A stretch of 6,665 bases of DNA from CAXYVC01 sp964292295 (GCA_964292295.1 CAXYVC010000136.1:1-6665), one strand, 5' to 3'. Shown: positions 1 to 6,354, numbered from the stretch's first letter. Notes: a model not told the origin generated them from the letters alone. A program made the numbers and translations.

Positions 1-141
1 GCTTTGGGGGGTGGGGAGACGGGGGGGGGGGGGGGTGGGGGGGGGCGGAGGGGGCCTCCGTTTGTGTGCCCCCCGGCCCGGGGGGGGGCCCCGTAGGCCT
101 TTTTGTTTTGGTTTTCCGGGTCGTCCCGGGGGGAGGCGTCG
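1..141. other. G-tract low-complexity leader, possibly unreliable sequence
   Basis: This stretch precedes the first gene and contains only five A residues (17, 19, 49, 95, 134). It holds long G homopolymers: 15 G at 21-35, 9 G at 37-45 and 9 G at 80-88. A T-rich patch lies at 100-115. CCCCCC at 69-74 could pair with the G run after 80, and the T-rich patch after it loosely resembles a terminator tail. The composition is unlike the rest of the window, so base-calling or assembly error at a contig edge is the simplest reading. I cannot identify a promoter for glnN here. The last bases, GGGAGG at 131-136, are a credible Shine-Dalgarno site, so the sequence is probably trustworthy again by about 116-141. 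Confidence 0.55.
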
Positions 142-2301
142 ATGGATGCGGTGCAGGGCGTTCACGGTCGGGACATCCGCCGCCTCGACCAGGGCAAGGT
201 GAGCCACTACTTCGGATGCGACACCTTCTGCGAGCGCACCATGCGGGAGCGCCTGCCCCGGGAGCTGCACCGCGCCCTCCAGCAGGCCGTGCGGCGCGGG
301 GAACCCCTGACGCCGGAGCTGGCCCACGGCGTGGCCCAGGCCATGAAGGAATGGGCCCTGGAGCGGGGGGCCACCCACTACACCCACTGGTTCCTGCCCA
401 TGACCGGGGCCACCGCGGAAAAGCACGACGCCTTCCTGGCCTGGGATGGGCAGGGGGGCGTCGTGGAGCGCTTCTCCGGCAGCCAGCTCGTGCAGGGAGA
501 GTCCGACGCCAGCTCCTTCCCCTCCGGCGGCCTTCGCGCCACCTTCGAGGCCCGGGGCTACACCGCCTGGGACGCGGGCAGCCCGGCCTTCCTGATGGAG
601 GGTCCGCTGGGGCGCACCCTCTGCATCCCCACCGCCTTCGTGGGCTACCACGGCGAGGCCCTGGACCAGAAGGTCCCCCTCCTGCGCTCCATCCGCGCCC
701 TGGACCGGGCGGCGCGGGAGTCCCTCGCCCTGCTGGGTGCCCCCACCGCCCGGGTGACGCCCATGTGCGGCGCGGAGCAGGAATACTTCCTGGTGGACCT
801 GGGGCTCGCGCGCCGGCGTCCGGACCTGCTCTACGCCAGCCGCAGCCTCCAGGGGGCGCGGCCCCCCAAAGGCCAGGAGCTGGAGGACCACTACTTCGGC
901 TCCATCAAGGAGCGCGTGCTGGGCTTCATGCAGGAGGTGGAGCTGGCCTGCTTCCGGCTCGGCATCCCCGCCAAGACGCGGCACAACGAGGTGGCGCCGA
1001 ACCAGTTCGAGATCGCGCCCCTCCACGAGTCCGCCAGCCTCGCGTCCGACCACAACCAGCTCCTGATGGAGCTGCTGAAGACCGTGGGCGAGCGGCACGG
1101 TCTGCTGGTGCTGCTGCACGAGAAGCCCTTCGCGGGGGTGAACGGCAGCGGCAAGCACGTGAACTGGAGCCTCGCCACGGAGGAAGGCCACAACCTGCTG
1201 GAGCCCGGGCAGACGCCGGAGGAGAACCTCCAGTTCCTCTATGTCCTCTGCGCCTGCCTGGAGGCGGTGGCCCGCCACGGGGCCCTGCTCCGCGCCGCGG
1301 TGGCCAGTGCCGGGAACGACCACCGCCTGGGGGCCAACGAGGCGCCGCCAGCGATCACGAGCGTCTACCTGGGGCGCCAGCTCAGCGCGATCCTGGACGC
1401 CCTGGCGGAGGGCGGCAGCTCCGGGGTCGGCGGGCGCAGCGTCCTGGACCTGGGGCTGGCCACCCTGCCACCCCTCGAGAAGGACGCGACGGACCGCAAC
1501 CGCACCAGCCCGCTGGCCTTCACGGGCAACAAGTTCGAGTTCCGCGCCGTGGGCAGCGCCCAGCCCATCGCCTTCCCCCTGACGGTGCTCAACGCCATGG
1601 TGGCCGAGGCGCTGGACGGGATGAACGCGCGGATCCGCGCCCGCAGGGCGGAGGGGCTGGATGCGCGGGAGGCGGTGCTCGCCGTGCTGCAGGATTCGGT
1701 GCGCGGCAGCCGGGACGTGCGCTTCGAAGGCAACGGCTACGGCGCGGCGTGGCGCGAGGAGGCGGCGCGGCGCGGTCTTCCGCACGCGGCGGAGACCGTG
1801 GAGGCCCTGGGGGCCTTCGAGGCGGCCTCCACCCGTGCGCTCCTCGTGGGGCAGGGGGTGTTCAGCGCCGAGGAGCTGGAGGCGCGTCTGCAGATCCGCC
1901 ATGAGCACTACCAGAAGACGCTGGCCATCGAAGCCCAGGTGCTGCGGGAGATGGCGGAGACGCAGATCCTCCCGGCGGTGCTGGAGGACCTGCGCCGTCG
2001 CGCCGCTACGCTGGCGGGCCTGGCCGGGGCCGGCCTGGAGATCCCGGTGCCCCTGCGCAGTGCCCTGGCCACCCAGACCCGCCTTGCCGGACTGGCCCAG
2101 GAGCGCCTCGTGGCCCTGAAGACGGCGATGGTCGCCGCGGAAGAGGCGGAGGAGGGGAAGGCATGCTCGGTTGCCTTCCGCGACGGCGTGCGCGGGTCCA
2201 TGGATGCGCTGCGGGAGGTGCTCGACCTGCTCGAGAAGGACTGCGCGGCGGAGCTCTGGCCCATCCCTCCCTACCGCGAACTGATGGCCCCGCTCGTCTG
2301 A
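142..2301 (+). CDS. glnN: Glutamine synthetase type III (GSIII)
   Basis: The product is a 719-aa ATP-dependent glutamate-ammonia ligase, which makes glutamine from glutamate, ammonia and ATP in the cytoplasm. The length fits class III enzymes (about 700-730 aa), which are much longer than GSI or GSII and form double-ring dodecamers. Visible motifs in order are AEQEYF (211-216, metal-binding glutamates), HNEVAPNQFEIAPLHE (281-296), EKPFAGVNGSGKHVNW (327-342, ATP-binding region), GNDHRLGANEAPP (391-403) and DRNRTSPLAFTGNKFEFR (451-468). The HNEVAPNQFE and DRNRTSP...NKFEF blocks are typical of GSIII. The C-terminus (WPIPPYRELM) also matches the family ending. The ATG at 142 is chosen because GGGAGG at 131-136 lies 5 nt upstream; an in-frame ATG at 103 would add 13 residues read from the doubtful G/T-rich leader. 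The reading frame is intact. A second, unrelated-class glutamine synthetase follows 254 bp downstream, so this enzyme is probably one of two in the cell, perhaps serving different nitrogen conditions (inference). Confidence 0.96.
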   Translation: MDAVQGVHGRDIRRLDQGKVSHYFGCDTFCERTMRERLPRELHRALQQAVRRGEPLTPELAHGVAQAMKEWALERGATHYTHWFLPMTGATAEKHDAFLAWDGQGGVVERFSGSQLVQGESDASSFPSGGLRATFEARGYTAWDAGSPAFLMEGPLGRTLCIPTAFVGYHGEALDQKVPLLRSIRALDRAARESLALLGAPTARVTPMCGAEQEYFLVDLGLARRRPDLLYASRSLQGARPPKGQELEDHYFGSIKERVLGFMQEVELACFRLGIPAKTRHNEVAPNQFEIAPLHESASLASDHNQLLMELLKTVGERHGLLVLLHEKPFAGVNGSGKHVNWSLATEEGHNLLEPGQTPEENLQFLYVLCACLEAVARHGALLRAAVASAGNDHRLGANEAPPAITSVYLGRQLSAILDALAEGGSSGVGGRSVLDLGLATLPPLEKDATDRNRTSPLAFTGNKFEFRAVGSAQPIAFPLTVLNAMVAEALDGMNARIRARRAEGLDAREAVLAVLQDSVRGSRDVRFEGNGYGAAWREEAARRGLPHAAETVEALGAFEAASTRALLVGQGVFSAEELEARLQIRHEHYQKTLAIEAQVLREMAETQILPAVLEDLRRRAATLAGLAGAGLEIPVPLRSALATQTRLAGLAQERLVALKTAMVAAEEAEEGKACSVAFRDGVRGSMDALREVLDLLEKDCAAELWPIPPYRELMAPLV

Positions 2302-2366
2302 ACCCAGATGTTGGGGATGCCCCGTCCCTGCCGGGCGCTGTGCATCCGGGCGCTTCCGGCGCGCGA

Positions 2367-2404
2367 TCCGGGCCAGCTCCGTCCCCGGGACGGTCTGGCC
2401 CGGA
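2367..2404 (+). terminator. Long GC hairpin after glnN (possible terminator)
   Basis: TCCGGGCCAG (2367-2376) is the exact reverse complement of CTGGCCCGGA (2395-2404). Inside it, CCGTCC (2379-2384) pairs with GGACGG (2388-2393) around a 3-nt loop. Only a small internal bulge (CT against T) separates the two stems, giving 16 pairs in all. It begins 65 nt after the glnN stop. No T tract follows, so a standard rho-independent terminator is not proven. It could instead be an RNA-stabilising or protein-binding palindrome. Confidence 0.55.
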
Positions 2405-2414
2405 CACGCTCCAC

Positions 2415-2436
2415 GCCTCCCTCTGCCGAGGGAGGC
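2415..2436 (+). terminator. Second hairpin, perfect 9-bp stem (possible terminator)
   Basis: GCCTCCCTC (2415-2423) and GAGGGAGGC (2428-2436) are perfect reverse complements around the tetraloop TGCC. The hairpin lies 10 bp after the preceding one and about 75 bp before the putative glnA -10. There is no T tract downstream. The two may act together as a tandem terminator or attenuator-like element; this is inferred from geometry only. The 3' arm contains a GGGAGG Shine-Dalgarno-like core, but no start codon or gene follows it. Confidence 0.5.
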
Positions 2437-2510
2437 TGGCCGGAACCGCATCATCCGGGCTGAACGACCTGTCAAATCCCGGACGATTCCGGTCTGTATT
2501 CCGCCGATCT

Positions 2511-2519
2511 TGCTATGCT
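2511..2519 (+). promoter_or_regulatory. Putative extended -10 promoter for glnA
   Basis: TGC followed by TATGCT (2514-2519) matches an extended -10 element (TGn plus a hexamer with 4 of 6 TATAAT positions). It lies 36 nt upstream of the GTG start, leaving a short leader. No good -35 hexamer sits 17 bp upstream (GGTCTG at 2491-2496), as can happen with extended -10 promoters. TTGCT at 2510-2514 resembles half of a sigma-54 site, but the GG expected about 10 bp upstream is absent. Confidence 0.45.
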
Positions 2520-2542
2520 GTGCCGCGCCGGGGCAGCCTGGC

Positions 2543-2550
2543 AAGGGAGG
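2543..2550 (+). promoter_or_regulatory. Shine-Dalgarno site fixing the glnA GTG start
   Basis: AAGGGAGG lies 5 nt before the GTG at 2556. This site decides the start: there is no in-frame ATG nearby, and the translated protein from this GTG (MFKSFEEAK) begins where class I glutamine synthetases normally begin. Confidence 0.8.
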
Positions 2551-2555
2551 CATCC

Positions 2556-3974
2556 GTGTTCAAGAGCTTCGAGGAAGCGAAGAACCATCTCCGCACCCAC
2601 GAGTACGGGATGGTGGACCTGAAGTTCAGCGACCTGTGGGGGCGCTGGCATCACGTGACCATCCCTGCGGGGCAGTTCACCGAGCAGCTCATGCGCGACG
2701 GCGTGGGTTTCGACGGATCCAGCGTGGGCCTCAAGAGCGTGAAGTCCGGGGACATGGTCCTGCTGCCTGACCTCGCCACCGCCTTCCGGGACCCCTTCTG
2801 GGAGCAGCCCACCCTGAGCTTCATCTGCTCCGCCCACGAGGCCGACACCAAGAACGCCTTCGCCTACGACCCGCGCAACATCTGCATCGGGGCCGAGAAC
2901 TTCCTGAAGTCCACGGGCATCGCGGACGAGAGCGTCTGGGGCCCCGAATACGAGTTCTACGTCTTCGACGACGTGGCCATCGAGAACCGGGTGAATGCGG
3001 CCTCCTACCGCGTGGACAGCTGCGAGGCCGACTGGAACAGCGCCACCGGCGGCCACGGGCACCTGATCCCCCTGCACGGCGGCTACCACGCCATCGCCCC
3101 CAAGGACCAGCTCTACAACCTGCGCTCCGAGATGTGCGCGGAGCTCGAGGCCATGGGCATCGAGGTGAAGTACCACCACCACGAGGTGGGCGGCCCCGGC
3201 CAGTGCGAGATCGAGACGCCCCTCTTCGGCATCCTGAAGGCGGGCGATGCCACCCAGGCGGTGAAGTACGTGGTGAAGAACACGGCGCTGCGCCACGGCC
3301 AGACGGCCACCTTCATGCCCAAGCCCCTCTACGGCGAGGCGGGCAGCGGCATGCACTTCCACCAGATGCTGGTGAAGGGCGGCAAGAACCTCTTCTACGA
3401 CAAGGATGGCTACGGACGCCTGTCCAAGACGGCCCTCCACTACATCGGCGGCATCCTGAAGCACGGCCCCGCGCTGCTGGCCCTCACGAACCCCAGCACG
3501 AACTCCTACCGCCGCCTGGTGCCGGGCTTCGAGGCCCCCATCAACGCCTTCTTCAGCCTCGGCAACCGCTCGGCGGCCATCCGCGTGCCCAAGTACGCGG
3601 ACCAGGAGGAGACGGCCCGCTTCGAGTTCCGTCCCCCCGACGCCACCTGCAACCCCTACCTGGCGCTGGCGGCCCAGCTCATGGCGGGCATCGACGGCAT
3701 CCTGAACAAGATCGATCCCACCGAGGAGGGCTTCGGCCCCTTCGACGTGAACCTCTTCAGCTGGAGTGAGGAGGAGCGCAGGAAGATCAAGCCCCTGCCC
3801 ACGAGCCTGCGTCAGGCCTGTCAGGCCCTGGAGCAGGACCACGCCTTCCTGCTGGCCGGCGGCGTCTTCGCCAAGAGCCAGCTGGAGGACTGGGTGAAGC
3901 ACCGCCTGGACGAGCACAGCGCCGTGCGCAACCGGCCCCATCCCTACGAGATGACCCTCTACTTCGACGTGTAG
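2556..3974 (+). CDS. glnA: Glutamine synthetase type I, predicted non-adenylylatable
   Basis: The product is 472 aa, the usual length for a class I enzyme, and makes glutamine from glutamate and ammonia. Motifs in order are FDGSS (52-56, beta-grasp domain residues reaching the neighbouring active site), EYEF (131-134) and HHHEV...GQCE (207-218), which carry metal-binding glutamates. Next are KPLYGEAGSGMH (256-267, ATP site), NPSTNSYRRLVPGFEAP (312-328, with flap Glu326) and RFEFR (355-359, catalytic arginines and metal ligand). The central region, about 143-180, holds the extra segment typical of GSI-beta enzymes. However, the adenylylation site reads NLFSW (399-403), so Phe401 replaces the Tyr that GlnE modifies in enterobacterial GSI. 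The segment after FDGSS is one residue shorter than in E. coli and reads SGDM rather than ESDM. Start GTG 2556 is supported by AAGGGAGG. The gene probably has its own promoter, and a GC hairpin follows the stop. Confidence 0.96.
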   Translation: MFKSFEEAKNHLRTHEYGMVDLKFSDLWGRWHHVTIPAGQFTEQLMRDGVGFDGSSVGLKSVKSGDMVLLPDLATAFRDPFWEQPTLSFICSAHEADTKNAFAYDPRNICIGAENFLKSTGIADESVWGPEYEFYVFDDVAIENRVNAASYRVDSCEADWNSATGGHGHLIPLHGGYHAIAPKDQLYNLRSEMCAELEAMGIEVKYHHHEVGGPGQCEIETPLFGILKAGDATQAVKYVVKNTALRHGQTATFMPKPLYGEAGSGMHFHQMLVKGGKNLFYDKDGYGRLSKTALHYIGGILKHGPALLALTNPSTNSYRRLVPGFEAPINAFFSLGNRSAAIRVPKYADQEETARFEFRPPDATCNPYLALAAQLMAGIDGILNKIDPTEEGFGPFDVNLFSWSEEERRKIKPLPTSLRQACQALEQDHAFLLAGGVFAKSQLEDWVKHRLDEHSAVRNRPHPYEMTLYFDV

Positions 3975-3994
3975 GGTCACGGAAATCCACTGCC

Positions 3995-4018
3995 GCGGGG
4001 GGCCAACGGGCCCCCCGC
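3995..4018 (+). terminator. 10-bp GC hairpin downstream of glnA
   Basis: GCGGGGGGCC (3995-4004) pairs perfectly with GGCCCCCCGC (4009-4018) around the loop AACG, 20 nt after the glnA stop. The position fits transcription termination, but no T run follows (the next bases are GCCGCGCC). It is either a terminator that works without a U tract or a 3'-end stabilising stem. Confidence 0.6.
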
Positions 4019-4063
4019 GCCGCGCCAGGGCATTCCCCTTGGTCGGGAGCGCCATTCCGGCGA

Positions 4064-4072
4064 TGCTAGATG
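4064..4072 (+). promoter_or_regulatory. Weak candidate promoter for the fadL-like gene
   Basis: TGC followed by TAGATG resembles an extended -10 element and is similar in shape to the candidate before the tRNA cluster (TGA TAGATT). No convincing -35 is visible at the right distance. A dyad lies downstream, TGTCCGC (4095-4101) with GCGGACA (4122-4128), and within the same stretch CCGCGC (4098-4103) can alternatively pair with GCGCGG (4115-4120). Either would sit in the 5' leader close to the ribosome binding site, as an operator or leader structure. Confidence 0.25.
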
Positions 4073-4136
4073 GTTCGCTTTTGAACCTGGGGCGTGTCCG
4101 CGCCATTTGATATCGCGCGGGGCGGACATTCCGTTC

Positions 4137-4143
4137 GGGGAGG
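4137..4143 (+). promoter_or_regulatory. Shine-Dalgarno site deciding the fadL-like start
   Basis: GGGGAGG lies 4 nt before the ATG at 4148. It favours this start over an in-frame ATG at 4094, which would add 18 residues with no signal-peptide character. From 4148 the protein begins MVRK plus a hydrophobic stretch, a proper secretion signal. Confidence 0.8.
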
Positions 4144-4147
4144 ATGC

Positions 4148-5515
4148 ATGGTGCGCAAGGCTACGACAACGGTTCTCGGGATCCTGGCGGGGCTTGCCGC
4201 CCCGGCCCTCGTGGCGCAGTCCCCGTGGCTTCCGGCTTCGGACCCCGTGGGCATCGGCCGCGCGGGCGTGGGCGTGGCCTTCGGCCAGAGCCTGGAGGCC
4301 GCGGCCCTGAACCCCGCCCTGCTGGCCACCCTGCGCACCGGCGGCGAGGCCTACCTGGCCGCGGGCATGGAGATGGCCTGTTCCCAGGAGACCCTGGCGG
4401 CCAACAGCCGGGTGCTCAAGACCAGCGACCGGAACCGCTTCCTGCCCAGCGCGGGCGGGGGCTTCCAGATTTCGGACCGCTTCAGCCTCGGCTTCAAGCT
4501 GGACATGCCCTTTTCCCGCCACGGCGTCCTGCCGGACGAGAGCGGAAGCCGCTTCCTCGGGCAGTCCATCGATCTGGGAAGCCACCGTGCAGAGCTGCAG
4601 GCGGCCTGGGCCCTCACCCCCCAGCTGGCGGTGGGGATTGGCGCGGGCGTGACCCGCGTGAGCTACGCCTCGGAGGTGAAGGTCCGCACGGCCCTGGCGA
4701 CGGATCCCACCCTGCCCGTGGGCGCGGGGAATCCTTCCGAGGCCCTCCTCGAGGCGGGCATGCACCAGGAGGGGGACAAGGTGCTGCCCTCCTTCAGCGC
4801 GGGCTTCCGCTATGCCCTCGCGCCCCGCTGGACCCTCGCCGGCGCCTACCAGTCCGGCGTGTCCGGCACCCTGGACCTGAAGGCCCGGATGCTGCCCGGC
4901 TACAGCCTCTACGACCGCCAGAACGGCCTGGGCAGCGCGCCCCTCGGCCTGGATGACGAAGCCGCAGCCCTGATGGGCCTGGCCAGCGCCCGGTCCGGCC
5001 GCGGCAAGCTCACGATGCCCGCCCGCGCCACGCTGGGCGTCCGCCAGCGCTTCAACCAGTTCTTCACCTGGGAGGCCGATCTGCACTACGTGGGCGCCTC
5101 CTCCCTTGCGCTGCCCACCCAACCCTCGCTGGTGGTTCCTGGTGCCGTGGTGGCGGCGCCCGTCCGCCGCCAGGAGTCCAAGAGCGGCCTGGGCTACGCG
5201 GCGGCCGGCGAGTTCACCTTCGCCAAGCGCTGGACCCTGCGCATGGGCTTTTCCATGGAGCCGGCCTACCGCACCGAGGCGGAGGTGGATCCCCTCACCC
5301 TCGGGGCCGCCACGTCCACCTTTGCCGGTGGCGTGGGCTACCGCGTGTGGGGCGGGGAGCTGAACCTGGGCTACCAGGTGCGCCTGGGGCGGGACGCCCT
5401 CGTGACGGCCTCGGACGGAGCCTGGGGCGGCTCGGGCTACCAGCCCAGCGGCGCCCTGGTGCGCGTGGGAGGGCAGGGCCACCTGTGGTCCCTGGGTTTC
5501 CGCAAGGCGTTCTGA
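4148..5515 (+). CDS. FadL/OMPP1-family outer-membrane transport protein
   Basis: The product is 455 aa with a signal peptide: positive start MVRK, hydrophobic core at about 9-22, likely cleavage after Ala23. The mature N-terminus contains GIGRAGVGVAF (35-45) followed by LNPALL (54-59). This is the pattern of FadL/TodX-type proteins, whose N-terminal hatch plugs a 14-strand barrel. The remainder alternates short aromatic and glycine-rich strands (for example FSAGFRYALAPRWTLAGAY and LGYAAAGEFTFAKRWTLRMG) with polar loops. The chain ends in ...WSLGFRKAF, and a terminal Phe is the usual signal for outer-membrane barrel assembly. Known relatives import long-chain fatty acids or aromatic hydrocarbons; the substrate here cannot be read from sequence. 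The gene is followed after a single base by rlmB, so the two are probably one transcript. I leave the symbol blank because orthology to fadL itself is not shown. Confidence 0.88.
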   Translation: MVRKATTTVLGILAGLAAPALVAQSPWLPASDPVGIGRAGVGVAFGQSLEAAALNPALLATLRTGGEAYLAAGMEMACSQETLAANSRVLKTSDRNRFLPSAGGGFQISDRFSLGFKLDMPFSRHGVLPDESGSRFLGQSIDLGSHRAELQAAWALTPQLAVGIGAGVTRVSYASEVKVRTALATDPTLPVGAGNPSEALLEAGMHQEGDKVLPSFSAGFRYALAPRWTLAGAYQSGVSGTLDLKARMLPGYSLYDRQNGLGSAPLGLDDEAAALMGLASARSGRGKLTMPARATLGVRQRFNQFFTWEADLHYVGASSLALPTQPSLVVPGAVVAAPVRRQESKSGLGYAAAGEFTFAKRWTLRMGFSMEPAYRTEAEVDPLTLGAATSTFAGGVGYRVWGGELNLGYQVRLGRDALVTASDGAWGGSGYQPSGALVRVGGQGHLWSLGFRKAF

Positions 5516-5516
5516 G

Positions 5517-6251
5517 GTGCGCTTCCTGGGGCCCCACGCCTGCGAGGAAGCGCTCCAGCGGGGCGAACTGCACCTCCTCCGCCTCGCCCCCCAGGCCTGG
5601 GAGCGCTGCGTCCGCCTGAGGGAGGCCGCACGGTCCGCGGGCGTGCCGGTGCGGCGCGAGCCCCTGGAGAGCCTGGACCGCCGCGCCCAGGGCCAGCGGC
5701 ACCAGGGCGTGCTGGGGGAAGGGGCCGACCTGGAGCTCACGGAACTCGAGGCCCTCTGCGCGCAGGTGCGTGCGCGGGGGGACCAGGCACTGGTCCTGGC
5801 CTTGGACGGGGTGACGGATCCCCACAACTTCGGCGCCATCCTGCGCAGCGCGGCAGCCGCGGGTGTGGACGGGGTGGTCTTCCCGGAGCGCCGGAGCGCC
5901 CAGGTGGGGGAGGCCGTGCTACGGGCCAGTGCCGGGACGGCGGGGCGTGTGCCCCTCGTGCGGGTGGTGAACCTCGGAAGGGCCCTGGAGGCCCTGAAGG
6001 AGGCCGGCGCGTGGGTCTACGGCCTCAGCGCGGGCCCGGGAAGCGTGGACTACCTGGCGGAGCCCTTCGACCGCGCCACGGTGCTGGTGATGGGGGCCGA
6101 GGGCGAGGGCCTGCACGCCAAGATCGCCGAGCGCTGCGATGGCCTCCTGCGCATCCCCATGCCCGGCGGCATCGAGAGTCTCAACGTCTCTGCCGCCGCC
6201 GCGGTCATGGTCTTCCGCGTTCTGGCCGCGCGCAGTGCCGGCTCCCGCTGA
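5517..6251 (+). CDS. rlmB: 23S rRNA 2'-O-ribose methyltransferase RlmB (TrmH/SpoU family)
   Basis: The product is 244 aa, close to E. coli RlmB (243 aa), which methylates the ribose of G2251 in the 23S rRNA P loop using SAM. The N-terminal part (about 1-70) resembles the SpoU substrate-binding domain, opening with FLGPHACEEAL and containing RHQGV (61-65). The SPOUT knotted domain carries the three family motifs: motif 1 DGVTDPHNFGAILRSA (97-112, Asn104 and Arg110), motif 2 VLVMGAEGEGL (189-199) and motif 3 IPMPGGIESLNVSAA (213-227, Asn223). The start is GTG 5517, one base after the TGA of the upstream gene. GAGG overlaps that stop but is too close to the GTG to be an ideal ribosome site, so translational coupling is likely. 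Exact target assignment is by family; other TrmH-like enzymes modify tRNA or other rRNA sites. Translation runs to TGA 6249-6251, and no clear terminator hairpin follows. Confidence 0.88.
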   Translation: MRFLGPHACEEALQRGELHLLRLAPQAWERCVRLREAARSAGVPVRREPLESLDRRAQGQRHQGVLGEGADLELTELEALCAQVRARGDQALVLALDGVTDPHNFGAILRSAAAAGVDGVVFPERRSAQVGEAVLRASAGTAGRVPLVRVVNLGRALEALKEAGAWVYGLSAGPGSVDYLAEPFDRATVLVMGAEGEGLHAKIAERCDGLLRIPMPGGIESLNVSAAAAVMVFRVLAARSAGSR

Positions 6252-6354
6252 ACTTTCCTGTTGTGCACGCCGGATGGGCGTGATAGATTTCGTGTTCCCT
6301 GCCAGGGAAAGTTTGTCCCGGCAAACCGGCACTGGCCAGGGTCTAGTTGACAAT
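6252..6354 (+). promoter_or_regulatory. tRNA cluster leader with putative promoter
   Basis: TTGTGC (6261-6266) and TAGATT (6284-6289) are 17 bp apart, and TGA immediately before the second hexamer makes it an extended -10 (TGn). This is a plausible sigma-70 promoter for the tRNA cluster, giving a leader of about 60 nt that would be removed by processing. GTTTG (6311-6315) can pair with CAAAC (6322-6326), and GCCAGGG occurs twice (6301-6307, 6335-6341). A perfect TTGACA at 6347-6352 abuts the first tRNA but has no -10 partner. Confidence 0.45.

Larger units (their letters stand above)
2302..2555 (+). promoter_or_regulatory. glnN-glnA intergenic region, palindrome-rich
   Basis: This 254-bp spacer shows no convincing gene. 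It contains two strong hairpins (listed separately), a third short dyad CCGGA-CGAT-TCCGG at 2479-2492 just upstream of the putative glnA -10, and three copies of ATCCGGGC (2344-2351, 2366-2373, 2453-2460). The first and last of these extend to the 9-mer CATCCGGGC. The layout suggests termination of glnN transcription followed by an independent glnA promoter with a possible operator. An open frame extends glnA upstream through this region, but I reject it because its protein is low-complexity and lacks family similarity. I recognise no known riboswitch class here, including the cyanobacterial glutamine riboswitch. Confidence 0.6.

Noticed and set aside
66..1904. Long + strand open frame (612 codons) overlapping glnN in another frame
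   Set aside because: Its translation is Gly/Pro/Arg/Ala-rich low complexity, the normal shadow of a high-GC gene, and glnN has clear family motifs in its own frame.
2498..2514. Sigma-54 promoter before glnA (TTGCT at 2510)
   Set aside because: The GG dinucleotide expected about 10 bp upstream of the GC is missing (the bases there are ATT), so only half the site is present.
2163..2555. Upstream in-frame extension of GlnA by 131 codons
   Set aside because: The extension overlaps glnN and crosses both hairpins and the putative promoter, while the GTG at 2556 has a good ribosome site and gives the normal family length.
2472..4106. Long - strand open frame (544 codons) opposite glnA
   Set aside because: It is antisense to a gene with full glutamine synthetase motifs, has a Val/Leu/Gly/Ala-biased composition with no recognisable domain, and is a GC-rich shadow frame.
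4095..4128. Inverted repeat TGTCCGC/GCGGACA before the FadL-like gene as a riboswitch
   Set aside because: It is only a 7-bp outer stem with a competing 6-bp inner pairing, and no known aptamer pattern is recognisable; it is mentioned only as a possible operator or leader stem.
3977..5839. Long - strand open frame (620 codons) opposite the FadL-like gene and rlmB
   Set aside because: The antisense translation is low-complexity and overlaps two real genes; no family motif is visible.
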